This document shows positions 35,161-48,389 of a DNA stretch of 64,000 nucleotides, piece by piece; position 1 is the stretch's first letter; each line of letters starts with the position of its first letter. Under the pieces are notes generated by a model. It was not told the origin of the DNA. It made no database searches and saw nothing but the letters and a program-made list of their open reading frames with translations. The DNA is from Serinus canaria (Eukaryota; Chordata; Aves; Passeriformes; Fringillidae), in NCBI RefSeq assembly GCF_022539315.1, contig NC_066323.1, positions 10,343,219-10,407,218 on the forward strand. Reading direction: 5' to 3'. The position numbers were made by a program, and so were the translations under genes.

Positions 35161-38100
35161 AATTTTGGAACCAGCATAGAGCAAGGACTTGTTTGTCATG
35201 TGATATGGCAGCCCAACAGTGCCTGGTAATGACTTTGCTGCTTTGGTGAGCTGGTCAATTCTCAGCCATGCTCTGAGGAGCACTCTGCTGAGTCCCTTAG
35301 CAAGCATTGTCTAGGAAATGGGGAAAGAGGTGCAGAAGATGTTTTTTACACCTTTGAAACTGATAACTTGAATCTGTAAGTTGAGCTGCTTTTTGGAACT
35401 GCGTCCAGATTGTCATGGGGCTGCTTAAGAAACTCCAAAATCCCACAGTACCCTCAGTGGTCCTCCCTTTGTCCCACCACAGATGTCCTGCACAGAGGCA
35501 AAACCAGATGGATCTGCCTTCAGTGGCTTTTGGTTTTATCCTTCTTTTTGTTTTTATTCTTTATGGTATTCAAACAGCACAGTCTTTTTGTCTCCTGTCA
35601 CTTATACACCCTTGTGACCATTTAAAGGGGTCCACAGACTGTCCATATTAAAGCATGTGTGTACATAGAACCCATCTGCTGTACTGATGACTAGATGGGC
35701 TATTACATGTGCATTTAATAATTGTATCACATGCCTAGTTTTCTCTGTGTGAAAAGCATAGAGGTACCTATCAGCAGATATAAATGCCTACTAAAAGGCT
35801 GTGATGTGGTAGAAGGGCTCTTAGCAGGAGATGTGTGGGAAGTAATCTTTGTTATGGCTGTACCAACCTTAACTAGCCCAACTGTGATGATCCCAAGCTG
35901 AAGAAACCTTTGTACCACACAGTATTTTCCAGTTAATTATATATATTTGTGCATCTGGGTGTGTGTGTGAGGACAAGTGAGATCATCCATTCCTGTGAGA
36001 GTTTTTTTTAACCTATCCAGGATATTTTTCCTCTCACTAGCACCTTTCCAGGAGCTCAACAACAACAATAGGGCCAAGGGCCTTCCCTCTCCTCTGGTGT
36101 CTGCAGTCCAGTGTCTGCACTGGGGTGTGGGCTCTCCAAGTCAACTCCAAGGACTGCTCCAGCTTGAGTCTGCTGCATTTCCAGCTCAGATAACATGGAA
36201 TGTTTCTAGGCCAGCCTGGCTGCTGCCTGGGTTCTTGCCAGAAGTGGGAAGTGGGAACCAGGAAAACAAATACTTCTTTTTTTTTTTTTTTAGTTTGTAT
36301 GTGTCTGGATATGAAAGGAAAATGACAGAGAAAAACTCTAGATTTTGAGTCATCTGGCATCCCTTGGTGATGTGCAGTCAAGGGTCTAGCTCACCTTTAA
36401 TTCAAACAAATTGTTCTAAAGTTATATTTCATAAAAATTCTATTTTAGCGCTTGCTTAGAAGTCTAGGAGTTAGTTTTGGTTGATTTTTATAAGGTGGGT
36501 TGGTCTGTGTAGGGTTTTTTCTTTTTGAAAATTGCACTATTATTTTCTCCTTCCCGTATTTTCTTGGATCAGAAGGTTCACTGAGATGCCAAACTGTGGC
36601 TGGCTACAGCTCCAGCACATCTTGTAACCAGGCAGGCCATGGCATGCCAGAGTGGTGGAGTGTGGTATGTACAGTCCAGGAAAGATGTGACAGATGAACA
36701 CTGCTGATAATGTTCCCCACTCCGGATCTTCTACTAAAATCCCCTTCTTCCAGGTAGGTTAACTCTTGAGACAGTGATATAATGAGCACCTGAAGAAAAC
36801 AGATGCCTACAGACACCCACCATCAGAGCAATATTTCTAAGTGTAGAGCTGGGCAAGAGAAGAAATGTGAGTTACACTTTCCTAGCAGGGGGACCATCAT
36901 TTCTGCCCAGTTTCTGTGTAATTTCAGGCACTGTGCTGGCTGGGATCTGCATTCTGTTCCTGCTTTCACAAGGAGTATGAGGAACACCTAGCAGCACCAC
37001 CACAGCTTGGTTTTCTTCAACACAAGGTATGACAGCCCCAAAATACACCCCTCTGCCCTTGGTCAGAAAGGGCATTCACAGTCCTCCCACTCTTCCCATC
37101 ACCATCTCCCCCTTTTCACACCCAGAAAACACAAAGTGTTGTGCAATGCCTGCAAAGCTTACACAGCATTGGCCGGGCCTTGAAAAGGTACTTTACTTGG
37201 TTTGGGGGATATAAACAGGGATTTAGGGATATCATCTTATGTTTAAAACTTTGCTTTGGGTAAGGTGCCATGTACCAGTGTGATCCTACAGCCCTGACCA
37301 ACAGGCCAGCCCACAAAGGAAGGAGGCAAGCTGGAATATGGGATTGTGAGTTCTTAACCTGCAAGAGGCGGTCTGTGCAGGGGTGTTATTGCTGAGTATA
37401 ACACACCCTTCCTAAGGAAGCTTCACTCTTGTCTAATGAAGTCTTTACCTTGTGAGAGGCAATGAAAGCTGATTGCTGTACTCATCAGGCTCGTGGCTTC
37501 CTTTGGAGTCTCTTTCACCCCCCAAATGTTGATAACATCAATCTGGATGGAAAGAGAGACTGTAGGGATGGTCTGAATATCAGGATTACTCACCTGCCCT
37601 GGAGGATTGATCTTCCTCCTGCTCTCCTGAGCAGTAGCAGGACTCTCTTGGTGAAGCTCCATTCCTGTTTTTACAAGAGGAGGTAAAAGCAGTTTCCAAA
37701 ATCTGGATAGAAAGTGCACTTACAGCTCTCCTTTCTTTAAAATAACTAGTGGAGGAAAAGGAAAAGAAGCACAATGATCATCACTGTGTTGAAAATAAAA
37801 ATCTCCAGGATATCCTGGACTTGGGTTAGAAAGACAGTGTTTCTTCACCTGGCATTGGACAGGCTCAGGCCAGGCTCTAGGATGAATCCTTCATTTGGAA
37901 TAGAAGCCTGTTTTATCAGGAACAAACTCCATAAATAAGTTTCACAAATCATGAATGAAACTCGACGAGCTTTGCCTGGCACAGCCCAAAGATGAAAAAG
38001 ACAGGACAGATTACCAGAAGCAGTATAAATTCAGATAATTGTGTTTTTCTGGAAAAGAAAGGAGAGAAGGAAACACTTGTTAGTTTGTCATTGTGAAGTG

Positions 38101-39077
38101 AAGCACTGCCTTGTCAATAGAGCCTCTGGTATAGGGAAACTAGACCCCTGTTTGTAATTCGCAAGCATTTATTAATATATATATATATTTGTTCTTACGA
38201 CACAAAATCTTCACATTAAGATCCAGCCCTTTCTATTCACCCTCTTAATTATCTGATTGTGTCCATTTCTATGGCACTGGCTGTTGCACATAGTCCATCC
38301 ATCCTTGCATCTGTGCTGGAGAGCAAAGTTACTAACAGATAAGATCAGTTATTGCACAGATTTACTGCACTTTATCTGTTCTGCTGTACCCAGCCACATG
38401 CATGCCCTCATCCAGCAGCCTTCAAAAGGCAGCCTGTGCCATGTTCAGCAAGGACTTAACCTCCTTCCCTGGTCCCAGCTGGAAAAAGGGAAGTTACCTT
38501 ATTCTAAGTGTGCTCTAAAATTCCACCCTCACTCACCTTGCGGTAACTTGCTCGTGTAGTCATGGCCTTAAGGCTTTGCTTTAGTATCCATGGCCACGAC
38601 ATCTAAGCATTTTTATGGTACAGCACACACTAAACATTAATTTCAAATTATTGAGAGTATTTTCATGACTCAACAACTTTCTAATGACTATGTACCTTGT
38701 TAAAGTCTTGCAGTTCTTTAATAACAAAGTTTTCCCTGATCCCTTGGCATTCAAGCATACTGTATAACTGAAAAGAAGTGCATAGCTGAAGTGGGTTTTT
38801 AGGACACTCGATTTAAAGTGAGCCCAAGGCAGGAAAGGACTCTTTGAACATCTCCAGAGTGGACACTCCCAGAGCTGTCTGTGTACAGTTTGAATTAATT
38901 ATTCTCTTCATGGAATTCGTACAAAATGTCCCTCAGGCTCTTTTTGACTGCCTTGCTGCCCTTTTGTGATAATCCCTTGCTATCCACTGGGCTTTCTGTG
39001 GTCCTAAACTTAACATACAAAGCCATTTTAATCTAGGGGCTAGGGTGTGAATAAATGCAGGGAATGTCTCTCAACAT
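35161..39077. other. Unique non-coding DNA with minor simple repeats
   Basis: No gene is recognised. Contains a T15 run (36277-36291) and an (AT)n tract (38174-38188). A minus-strand donor-like CAG|GTGAGTAAT near 37592 has only a weak, very close acceptor, so no exon is called. Confidence 0.45.
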
Positions 39078-39151
39078 GACTTTGTGTTTGTGAACCTTTC
39101 TCCAACTTGATTAGGACTTTGTGTTTGTGAACCTTTCTCCAACTTGATTAG
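39078..39151 (+). repeat. Perfect tandem duplication, 37 bp x 2
   Basis: 39078-39114 and 39115-39151 are identical over 37 bases (each begins GACTTTGTGTTTGTG and ends AACTTGATTAG). Perfect identity implies a recent event, or an assembly duplication. Confidence 0.95.
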
Positions 39152-39309
39152 AAATGCTCAGACTTTCTTATAAGCTGCCTTTAAGCATCCTCCTGTGACA
39201 TAGCTGCAGTCAGAAGGATTTCTTCTGCCATGGGTCACACAAGACAGCAAGCAGCCAGGAGCAAATGGGAAGGTTGGAGGCAGACTAGAGGCTTAGGACA
39301 TGGATCCTC

Positions 39310-39376
39310 TGGTCTCTGGTCTTCAGTGCCCCACATAAAATGACCTTGGACATGTCTCCTTGCCACCCTTGGGTAA
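39310..39376 (+). repeat. MIR-like SINE core fragment (tentative)
   Basis: 'tggtctctggtcttcagtgcc..aaaatgaccttggacatgtctccttgccaccc' follows the MIR-core layout 'ctggctctgcc..tgtgaccttgggcaagtc..' with substitutions. A short, old fragment whose assignment is from memory of the consensus. Confidence 0.35.
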
Positions 39377-39881
39377 TGCAGGTGTGACAGAGCCATGCTG
39401 TCTGCCTTTGCTGGGCTCAGCTAAACCTTTTAGCTGGGGTTTCAAAGCACCTCAGGGAGATGGGTTCCCAGCCCTCCAATAATTTTAAACGGGGACACAG
39501 GTGCCTCTAGGGTTCTTGAAAAACTCAGCCCTAAATGTTTTATGAAAAGGATATAAAGGGCCAGAAGGAGGATTTTGTTCACATTAGATGTGACAAGTCC
39601 TTTGGATGGAGGAAATTCAGTGAAGAATTGCAAAGATCCTCTGCAACAAGGCCCACAACCTCCAGTCCGTAATGATCATCAGCAGAGAGCACACAGCACA
39701 ACTGCTTTGTACCCAAATGCCACTTTGGTCAGGCAGCAGACAGCAGCAGCTTACCTGCTTTGCAAGAGCCTCACTGAGCTCCTCCTGGCAGCTGGGCTGC
39801 TTCTGAGAATCTGAAAGATGTACGACTCTAGTTGTTTCATCATTTAAACATCAGTTGAGAAACAACTTCTGCTAGAGTTAC
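39377..39881. other. Unique non-coding DNA with a minus-strand exon candidate
   Basis: On the minus strand, bases 39802 down to 39755 are bounded by an acceptor (CATCTTTCAGATTCTCAG) and a strong donor (CAG|GTAAGC). They encode KQPSCQEELSEALAKQ, 48 bases, phase 0 on both sides. The segment is short, no partner exon is visible, and another frame is also open, so this is a weak candidate. Nothing else is recognised in the stretch. Confidence 0.12.
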
Positions 39882-39950
39882 GAAAAAACAACCAACCAAA
39901 ACAAAACCACAAACAAAACAACCAAAACAAAAACCAAGCACCAAAGCCAA
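39882..39950. repeat. A/C-rich low-complexity tract
   Basis: The text is made of AACCAACCAAAACAAAACCACAAACAAAAC-type units. Translated on the minus strand it gives tryptophan/phenylalanine-rich nonsense, which explains the hydrophobic open frame there. Confidence 0.85.
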
Positions 39951-42900
39951 TAAACCAATGTAACCAGCTTAGAGCTGCTGTTTGGGGTGAGTCAGTGTCC
40001 TTGGGCACTGCCAGCCGTGCTCCAGCTGTGCTGGAGACCACACTGGCAGGTTTTCTGGCTCAGGTCTCGATGCTGCCTGGTTCAAGGCTTGCACAGGGAT
40101 CCTACAGAGACCCACTACAAGCTAGACTGGAATAAAGGCTGGCTTAGAGGCAACATCAGCTAGCTTGTGAGGGACAAAACACTTCCAAGCAGCAGCAGCC
40201 CTACCACTGCACAGGACCCCACATTAATTCAGTGGCTCCTGCTGTGACACAGAAATGCTGGTCTCAGATGTTCTGGGCCCATGAGAGCTGTGGCTGGTCA
40301 GTTTGGGTCACAGGTAACATGACCAGCATTCTGTCAGGCCATCATCCTTCTTATTTCAATGTAAACACTTCCCACCTGTCCCAAATATGCATGCCATTCT
40401 CCAAGACTCTCCAGCATTGCTTGCATTGGCAGAACTTTATTCTCTGCTCCCGCTCCCTGTGCCGCATCTGTTCCCATCACAGCTGTGGCCACCCTGTTCT
40501 GGCTGCTGACACCCTGCCCCCCCTTCCCCTCCAAACCACCTCCCCTTCCAAGATCAAAATACTCTGTTTTTATTTATTTACCCTGCAGCTGTCAGTGTTG
40601 TGTCTGGATGACTGCACTGCAACGTGGACGGACACAGGACACACGATATGTGGAAAATCCTTAAAACTGCAATCCTGGTAGTAACCAACATACATACTAT
40701 CAACAAATGTATCCCATGGCCCCCTGCACATTTGAAAATAACAGGTCCAGGTGACGGAACAAATGACGTTGGAGGCTGGTACGAGGTCCTGGCCCAAACC
40801 AGAGCTGCATTTGCCTGTGGTAAGGGAGAAGACTCAGGGCTGGAGATAGCAGCTATCCCAGGGCTGCCCACCCCAATGGTTTTTGGCACTGTACAGAAAT
40901 ACACAAGGCAGAGATGTGGCTCTGAGATATCAGTGCTCTGTTTTCTTTCTCCCCCTCTCATGCTGCTTTTTGAGATGAAGGGAAACTCTCTCAAATGTCT
41001 CAAGGTGGAAGATGCTGTTGAGGAACAGGAAGCATCTGGGATGGTGCATGGTGGCAAGGAAAGGCAGAGCCTGGAATGAGTTTGATTTTCTTCTGTTTGC
41101 TGATTTCAAGCTCATTAGCCAAACAATGGCTTTGGAGGTGAAGCCTCAGCCCTGTTCAGCACCTTATAAAGACAGGATGGTACATGGGCTCACCAGTGGC
41201 CTCTCACTCCTACATCAGTGTTTAGGAAAGTAAGTTAACATTCCAGCAAACTCCAGCTAGCAGGGTACCCAACACCCTGTGGCTCTGTATGCAGAATATT
41301 CAGTTGGTTGCTTTGGAAGGCTGTTGGGTCCTCATGGCCACTTGGAACCAGGGATGGCTCAGCTGGCTCAGGTCAGCAGCAATTGATTTTTTCAGTATGA
41401 TACCATTTTATAGCAAACCACTCTGCAACCTCTACCCCACCAAAATGGAAAAGCCTTCTAAAGAATAGCTGTAGTCTGCCCACTGCTTAAAGATGCTGAC
41501 CTGAGTTTCAGCTACACCATACCCAGGGCTGTGGTTTCCTGAGCATGAGGAGCTGGGTGCAGCCAAAGGCAGCATTCCCTGCAAACCCAGGTGTTCTCTC
41601 CCATTGGCAGTTGTGATTCAGGCTGAGGTAGGACACACACCACAGCACTTGGGTGTGTGGCTGCAAACCAGGTCTTCTTCTGCTGTCAGCCAGTGCCTCA
41701 GGCAGTGCTCAGGGTCACAGGCCCTGCACTTTCCTCTGTACCTTCTCAGTCTGCAGGAAGAAAGAGGCATCATTCTCCTCATGTAGCACCAGGATGATGT
41801 TAAAAACGGCTGGCATGGAAAAAGGATTATCTTCGTTTTTCTCCTTCCCTAAGAATAGCTGGGTTTTAGGCCTGTTTAAAATCAAAACAAGTAAACTAAT
41901 GCCCAGTTGAGGAAGAAGCTGGTAGCAGCACTGTGGCCAGGTCACAGGTGCCCATGGTCAACTTTCAATCTGCTAAGCATCACCTGCCTTTTCACTGGTA
42001 CCTTCCCAAGTTCTGCAAGGCAATGAGCAGGTACTTCAACAAGAACCATGCTGGAACCTCTCTCTGGCCACCAGGACATGCTTTTAGCATCCAGGTTTTT
42101 GGGAAAGGGGACAGAGATGAGCAGGTGGGCTGTGGCAAATGATTCCAGGTTGGTGTCACAGAAGCTTCAGGATGTCTGGAATCTGGGAATATGGGAGTGG
42201 GATTGGGAGCTTGAATTAAGGGGTGTGTTCAGTGGGGATACGCCAGCTCCAGGCATCAAACCCTCACTGTGACAGTCAATTGTGTTGTCACACTGCTCTC
42301 TCTTCAGCCAGGGAGGGGTGTGCAGGACCCTGAGGGCTGCAGAAGGCACTGGGAGAACAGAACCTGTGTCACAACTTTACTGCCATGCATGCTTCAATCT
42401 CTGCAGCTAATGCAGCTCATTGAGACCCACAGCCCAAGCCATAGCCTTCCTCCTTTCCCACCTTTGCCCTCCCAACCACCAGGCTCTGCCTCCTTTTCCC
42501 ATTGTGGGCCAGTGAAAAGAGACACATGCAGATGATGAGAGATGGGAGAGAGATGATTTTTTTCTGACAAATTCACTCCTTTTCCACCTGGTGTTGGTTC
42601 CTTTCTCAAAATCATCCTTTGAGAAGACCTAACCCCTTCCAAAAGGTGAAGGAGGCTGAGATCTACGTTGATATTTATCTATTATTGTTCTGAAGTGTAT
42701 GTAAGTGATGAAAACAGCTACAGACAGCCTAGCAGGTTAGGCAGAAATAGATTGCCTGGAACTACAGGCACATCCCAGCAGTAAAATTTCTAGTCCTTGA
42801 GATGCAGCTAAACTAGTAGCCAGGAGCCTGCTGGCTGTTCAGAGATTGATGTTAATGACCTGCTATGCAAAAGCATCTCTTCCAGGACAGAATCTTCTTC

Positions 42901-45489
42901 CCCCCAGTGCAGCACACGCAGCTCCTGCTGCCTTCCACCCAGAAGTGGCTGCATGTCTGATTCTGGCCATGTACACAGCAGTTTGTCAAGCATGCCAAGA
43001 CTCTCCAGCATGCAAGGCATTACAGAAATGCAAGACAGGATCTGAGCTATGACAAGCAGAGTGCACGGCATCATATTCCACTGTGCAGAAGGGGAAATAG
43101 GGATGCAAAATATGTTCTTGAGCTGAATAAGCCATTTCAATAAAATAAGGACTGAGGTGTGCTTTTTCCTCCAAATTGAAGCCAAAATAAGACCATAATG
43201 CCTCTCACATTGTTCTGTCACAGTTAACTCATGAAATTACCCCACCTCCATTGCCACCACCTATTTTCTAGTGTAGGAGTTTAATTTATCATTCCAATCA
43301 CTGTAAAACACCCAAAAATTAGGGCAAAGCAAACAGGAAATCTTGTAGCTGGACTGCAGCAGGGTGAGTAACTTCAATACTCAGCGCACTGTACAACCTC
43401 TGACCCCAGTGATTACTTTTAATTTCTCTTTTGACCTTTTGTTAATTGGACTTGCTCTGTGAGAAAGCATTTCAGATGTGAACATTTTTTAGGTCTTCTT
43501 GCTGCTTCATGATTTGTGGTTAGTTTCTAGCTGGAGAAACCCAGAGAAAAGTATCTCTGGTTAGCCCAGTGTAATCTAATCTAGTCCAGCTGCAGCCCCT
43601 GAGCAACAAATTGCAACACCTAAAGATTTTTCAAGCCAAGTAGCACCTCATCACATCCAGTCACTGCTTCCACCTGGAGCAAAGGGAAGATGGGAGCCCC
43701 AGCAAGAGGATGATGTGTTTGGGCTTAGAGTCCATCCATGGGAGAGAGACTCCCCAATGCAAATCAGAGCCAGACACTATCTCTGCTCTTTAGCAGGAGT
43801 TGCAATAGTGTCAGCGAGGGAGTGTGAGCTCTCCATCCTTTGCTGGTTACATGGTGAGTCTGTGAAGCCTCATGCCTGCAGGGACTGTTCAGCAGCATCT
43901 GCAATCTCTGTTTCTTTCTGCTGTGGGATGGGCTGGTGGCTCCAGTGCTGGCCATGGGGAGGGGCTTGAGGAGGGTGATGGCTTTCCTGTGCTCTGTAGG
44001 GTCTATGTGGCTCCTGAAAACCAAGCAGTCAGCAGCACCAGTGTGCACCAGAATCTCAGCTTGCACAGCCTGGGGCTCTCATTAGCCTCACCAGCGTAGG
44101 TGGCACTGGGTGTGCAGAGAGGACAGCTGGCTCTGTGTGCAGCAGTAACCCAAGAGTTCACACCACTTCTCAGGAAGGATTTGCTGAGCTCTCTGTTATG
44201 TGTCTGTGTAGCTCTGGACAGCTCAAAGCTGCTTTGGCCACCCGTGCATCAGCTGTGCTCAATGCCTAGAGTTGTTTGGAGATGTTTGATTGTCAAAACA
44301 TTTTGGTGTCAAGGGCCTCTCCACACCCTCTGGTGCGATGTGATCCCTGGCTCACAGACTGAGCAGGACTGTTTGGGAGCCCATCCCAGTTCTATTTAGA
44401 CCCACAGTGAGGGTAAGAGACCAGTGTCAAAACTCTACCTGATGTGACACTTATCTGGATGGGTGAGGTGCTGGGTATGCAAAATCTGAAGCAAAGCACA
44501 AGTGTCTGAGCTCATTCATCCACTGCGGGACTGAACTGAGGATGGCAGAGCCCAGACCTTCCTGTCTCACCAGGGCCTGGTGTTCATGAAAAACCAGAGA
44601 GGCTGTTTCTTGTTGTGGGGATTCATTCCCTCTGCTTTAGTTTTTTAAGATCTTTGGTCTGGGCTTGCCACAGGTTTTAGTGCCTGGTGCTCGACCACAG
44701 CTCAGTGAGCCAGGTTCAGCTGTTGTCATGTTGGGCTTGGGAGCTGTTCAGCTCCTCATGTGCACTCCAGAAGAGGAGCTTGCAGTGGAGCAAAATCTGC
44801 TTCCACACCCAATTCCTGGATAGGATTGGCTGCACTGTGCTCAGGGTGCAGTCCACCCAAGGAACAAGTGGCAAAAGCTGCCGTGTCTCGGGCTCTGGGC
44901 TCTGTCCTCTCCAGTATGTGGTGTTGCAAAGGGGCACAGGCAGCAGCTGCTGACATTCCAGAGTGCCCAGCTCCATAACTAACCTGGCAATCTCCCTGCT
45001 GGTCCCCATTGGGTGCTCATTGGGTTATCACAGCCATCAGCAGCCCCAAGGACTGGCAGCAGCAGCAGGGTGACTCACCTGGCCTGGCCCTCTTTGCACT
45101 AAATCTTGCTATCAAGATGATAATCTACCGGTAATTTTTGCTCCAGCTGAGAGCTGTAGACCTGCTCTCACGCATCCTGCTCTCCCTGTAGGCAGAAAGC
45201 TTCCCCCCAAATTACCCCACCCTTGCTCAGTGTACCCACAGCCTCTGGCCACTCTCCAGCACATTGTCTGGTTTGGAAACCAAAAACCTCTGCCCTAGTA
45301 CCTAATTTCAGGAATTAGGCTCTGGAGGCCAGCGAGGTGCCGTGGAGAGATTCAGACAAGTGCATTTTTGTGGAGGTTGCAGTGCTGAGGCCATCCATCA
45401 TTCAGCCAGGGAGGCGGTGCCCACACTGCCCTGCTGAGCACAGTTAACGCTGAGCAGCTTTTCCCTAAAGTTTCCTCCGGGACCTGGAA
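39951..45489. other. Unique non-coding DNA
   Basis: No gene is recognised over 5.5 kb. Frames up to 159 codons (minus, 40578-41057) are mirrored by an equally long plus frame (40624-41079) and show no domain. An exon-like segment at 41111-41229 (acceptor TTTGCTGATTTCAAG, donor GGAAA|GTAAGT) has one open frame of 39 codons, including EVKPQPCSAPYKDRMVHG. I rate it near chance. A minus-strand donor and acceptor pair also frames 45185-45079, but all three frames there contain stops. Confidence 0.4.
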
Positions 45490-48084
45490 TGCCCAGACAA
45501 GGACATGGCACAGCAGTGGAAGAAGCCATTAGACCTTCAGCAGCTCCAGAGCACAGACCACAAGCTGTGAAGTGCAGACGTGCGTTGCTGCACTAGTAAC
45601 AAGCACAGGTCATGACTGTGTGTCCTGCTCTCTTCTCTACTCCTCCTGTCACCTGTTTAGCCCCCTTTTCTTTCTCCCCTGTCTCTCCTGTGTGATGATA
45701 TATGTGATACAGGGGCTTTGTTCAAAGAGGATGCTGCACTACAGTGCAGGGCTGAGAACTGACAGCTGATTTCATGCAGGACTGAACAACTCTCACTCCA
45801 GTCTTCCTTGGCACAGTAGAGGTGCTGAGAGAAACTTTCTGAAATTTGTAACTGATTTCCCTGCTCTGACTTTGGGGTTTGGGGTCTTTGTGAAAAAAGA
45901 GCCGGGCATGCACATCTAGACCCTACTGAACAATCACTGGCATTTAAGAAAAAAAGAATAAGAAATTAAATGGGTTTTTTGCTTCTCCTGATTTCTGGGA
46001 GGAGCTCCACATTGGAGTTACCAGTTTTAGAGGTAAATGTCCTTGGAAAGGGAGTCTGAGTCATCTCCTCTGCTAGAAAATGAGCAGTGCTGAAGCTATG
46101 CCTCCAGCCCTGTAGTGACACTTCCAGGGATGGTGAGAGGCCCATGGGAAAGCTTTCTGCTGGAGATAGGCAGAGATTTCTCTGTGCCCAGAGGAGAAGC
46201 ATCCCTTATCCATAGGGCTATCAGAGCTACCAGCAAAGCTGAAAGGTCTGACTGATATTATGAGAGCATCTTGGGGCTGGGTTAGAAACCTCTGGGGTTT
46301 ATCTGAGCTGGGACTGTGAGGAACCTTAATGATGTGTTTCTGTTTCACAGCTACTAGAGATAGAGGAAAGCAAGTATCCCCTTCATATGTGAATCCACAG
46401 ATCAGGAGTAAAGATAAGGATGATGTGAATGATCTCTTCCTGCACATCCCCTTCCTGTGGGCCCCTCTGATCTAATTTACATTATTATTTATTTCAGGGT
46501 GACCAGTGTCCCACCTTGCCTTGGAGGTCAATGGAAGTTCACTTGTCAACTTCATGCACAGGATTTCAACCCATGTCTGTGATCAGTGATGAAATGAAAT
46601 TCACAGCTTGGAATAATTTATCCAGCATACCCAATCAAACACAAACATCCTTTGTGCTTGAAAATGAATCAGGGCTGGAGGCAGCTAGCCTGCTGCAGAG
46701 GTTTGTGATAGATTAATGAGCTGAGAACAAGCTGCCACCTCCACCCCCATCATCAGTGACTTTGCAGTCTGAGGAAAGGGTCGTTGAGCTGGAGGTGAAG
46801 GATATACACTCACTCGGATAAGTGTTGCAGTGGGAGGTGAGAAATAAGAGCTTCAAGTGGAGGAGGGGAAAAAAAAAAAGACAAGCACTGTCCTCTGTTA
46901 AGCAGGGTACAGTTTAGACAGAGCCTGACAGTCTTCTGGCAGGAGGGTCAGAGCAGGAGCAGCCCTGTGCTTGCAGCACCTGTTATTGAATGCTACCCGC
47001 AGGTACCAGGGCAGCACAGCCCGTGATTCTCTGACTTCTTCCAGTCACGTGGGAAGGTCAGGGACCTGTGAGACTAAAGGAGATGATGAAACAGCTGACA
47101 AGGCCTGCCCTCAGTGAGATGCAGTAACACCAATGCAGAAGGGATCATATTCCAGAGGCTTCTTGGACGTAAAGATGAAAATAAAGTCTGAATTTGAGTG
47201 TCACAACTCAGTGATTTTTAATTGGGAAATTAATGTTACTTATGCTTTCCTTTCTTTTTCCTTTAACATGCCAGCTCTGGAACTGTAACAGAGGGTCCAG
47301 GCTGTGACAGTGACATGCTTCTCCTGGTGCAGAGTGGCTGCAGCATCAGCTGAGCTGAGCTGTCGGGTCAGGGTGGCAGGGTGATGAGCCTGTGGTTCAG
47401 CTGGGGAATGGTTGTGCATTAGGCCAGGGCCAGTCAGCCACTTGCACTTCTCTGCCCTCATCTCAATACTCACTAACATCAAAGTGAAATTTCAGTTCCC
47501 AGATTAGCAAAGAAAAGTTTGAAAGGGTGAAATGTGTATTGCCTGAAAGTGAAGAAGCCAGAAAGCAAAGCCAACCTTTAAGTGATCGTTTTGAATACAC
47601 ATTATTTGTGATTGTGGGGGGTTTTTAATGACTGGGGCAAGCCACACTTCAGAGAGACTTTGTGATATGAGGCTTTTATAAGTGATGAGCTGACACTGTA
47701 GTTTTGACAACCAAAGAAGATGAAAGAGACATTTCACAGCTGAGACCGTGGGTTGAGCTGGTGCCTAGTGAGGGAAGGATTTTTGAATTTGGTGCTACTC
47801 ATGTGCCATGTGCTCAAACACAAGAATACTGCACTGTTGGGCAGCTGGCAGGAGAAGCTGCTACCAAAGGCAGAGCTGGGGAGCCCGCTAGGTCTCCACT
47901 CTGACAGTACTGCATTTTTGGGCTGTCTTCTAAAGCCTCCTTTATCAGCATGTGCTGGGGGTCCACAACTGCAAAAGGCAGGGGGAAAAGCTGTGCTGAT
48001 CCCGCTGACTGGCTGGGGCCAGAATCTCCAGCCTGCAGACTCAGATGAAAAAAGCTGGTGTGAAGTTTTCTTTCCAAAGGCAGC
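45490..48084. other. Unique non-coding DNA
   Basis: No gene is recognised. Minor low-complexity pieces include an A-run at about 46869-46879. Frames up to 124 codons on both strands lack domains. Confidence 0.45.
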
Positions 48085-48150
48085 AGGCAAATTAAGCTGA
48101 TTTCATAATTGAAAGCAGCTTCTGGGGTGCTCTAATTATGCATCTTCCAG
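48085..48150. promoter_or_regulatory. Homeodomain/POU-motif cluster, candidate element
   Basis: Three A/T cores sit close together: AAATTAAGC near 48089, CATAATTG near 48106 and TAATTATGCAT near 48132. The last combines a homeodomain TAATTA core with an octamer-like half. Such clustering is typical of developmental enhancers, but the motifs are short and conservation cannot be tested here. Confidence 0.22.
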
Positions 48151-48346
48151 GCGCTACTTCTGAAATTCCAAACCCACATGGTCTGAGTGACAAGAGTAGC
48201 TCCAGCCTCTTGCTCCCTGCCAGATGTTGTGTCCTTTCACACCAGCCCTGGAGTGGTACTCTGGAGGGATGGCTTTGCCCTGACTCCTGTAACATCTCTT
48301 TATATCCAAAGAGGGAGAAGGAAGCTTCCAAGTGACACAACTTGGG

Positions 48347-48389
48347 GCCATCCTGTGCAGGGCCAAAAACTAGCCCTGCACAGGATGGC
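48347..48389. repeat. Perfect inverted repeat, 17-bp arms, 9-base loop
   Basis: The left arm 48347-48363 (starting GCCATCCTG) is the exact reverse complement of the right arm 48373-48389. A second, overlapping pair, 48368-48379 and 48388-48399 (AACTAGCCCTGC / GCAGGGCTAGTT), is also perfect, so two mutually exclusive hairpins are possible. It is best explained by an inverted copying event inside a CR1 tail. Confidence 0.95.

Noticed and set aside
34800..35177. 125-codon hydrophobic minus-strand frame resembling a membrane protein
   Set aside because: The hydrophobic run is the translation of the A/C-rich and A15 low-complexity tract.
36877..36891. Second CTCF-like motif (CTAGCAGGGGGACC)
   Set aside because: At least two core mismatches, at the level expected by chance.
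45079..45185. Minus-strand segment bounded by TTTCTGCCTACAG and CCAG|GTGAGT
   Set aside because: All three frames contain stops. A non-coding exon cannot be distinguished from chance.
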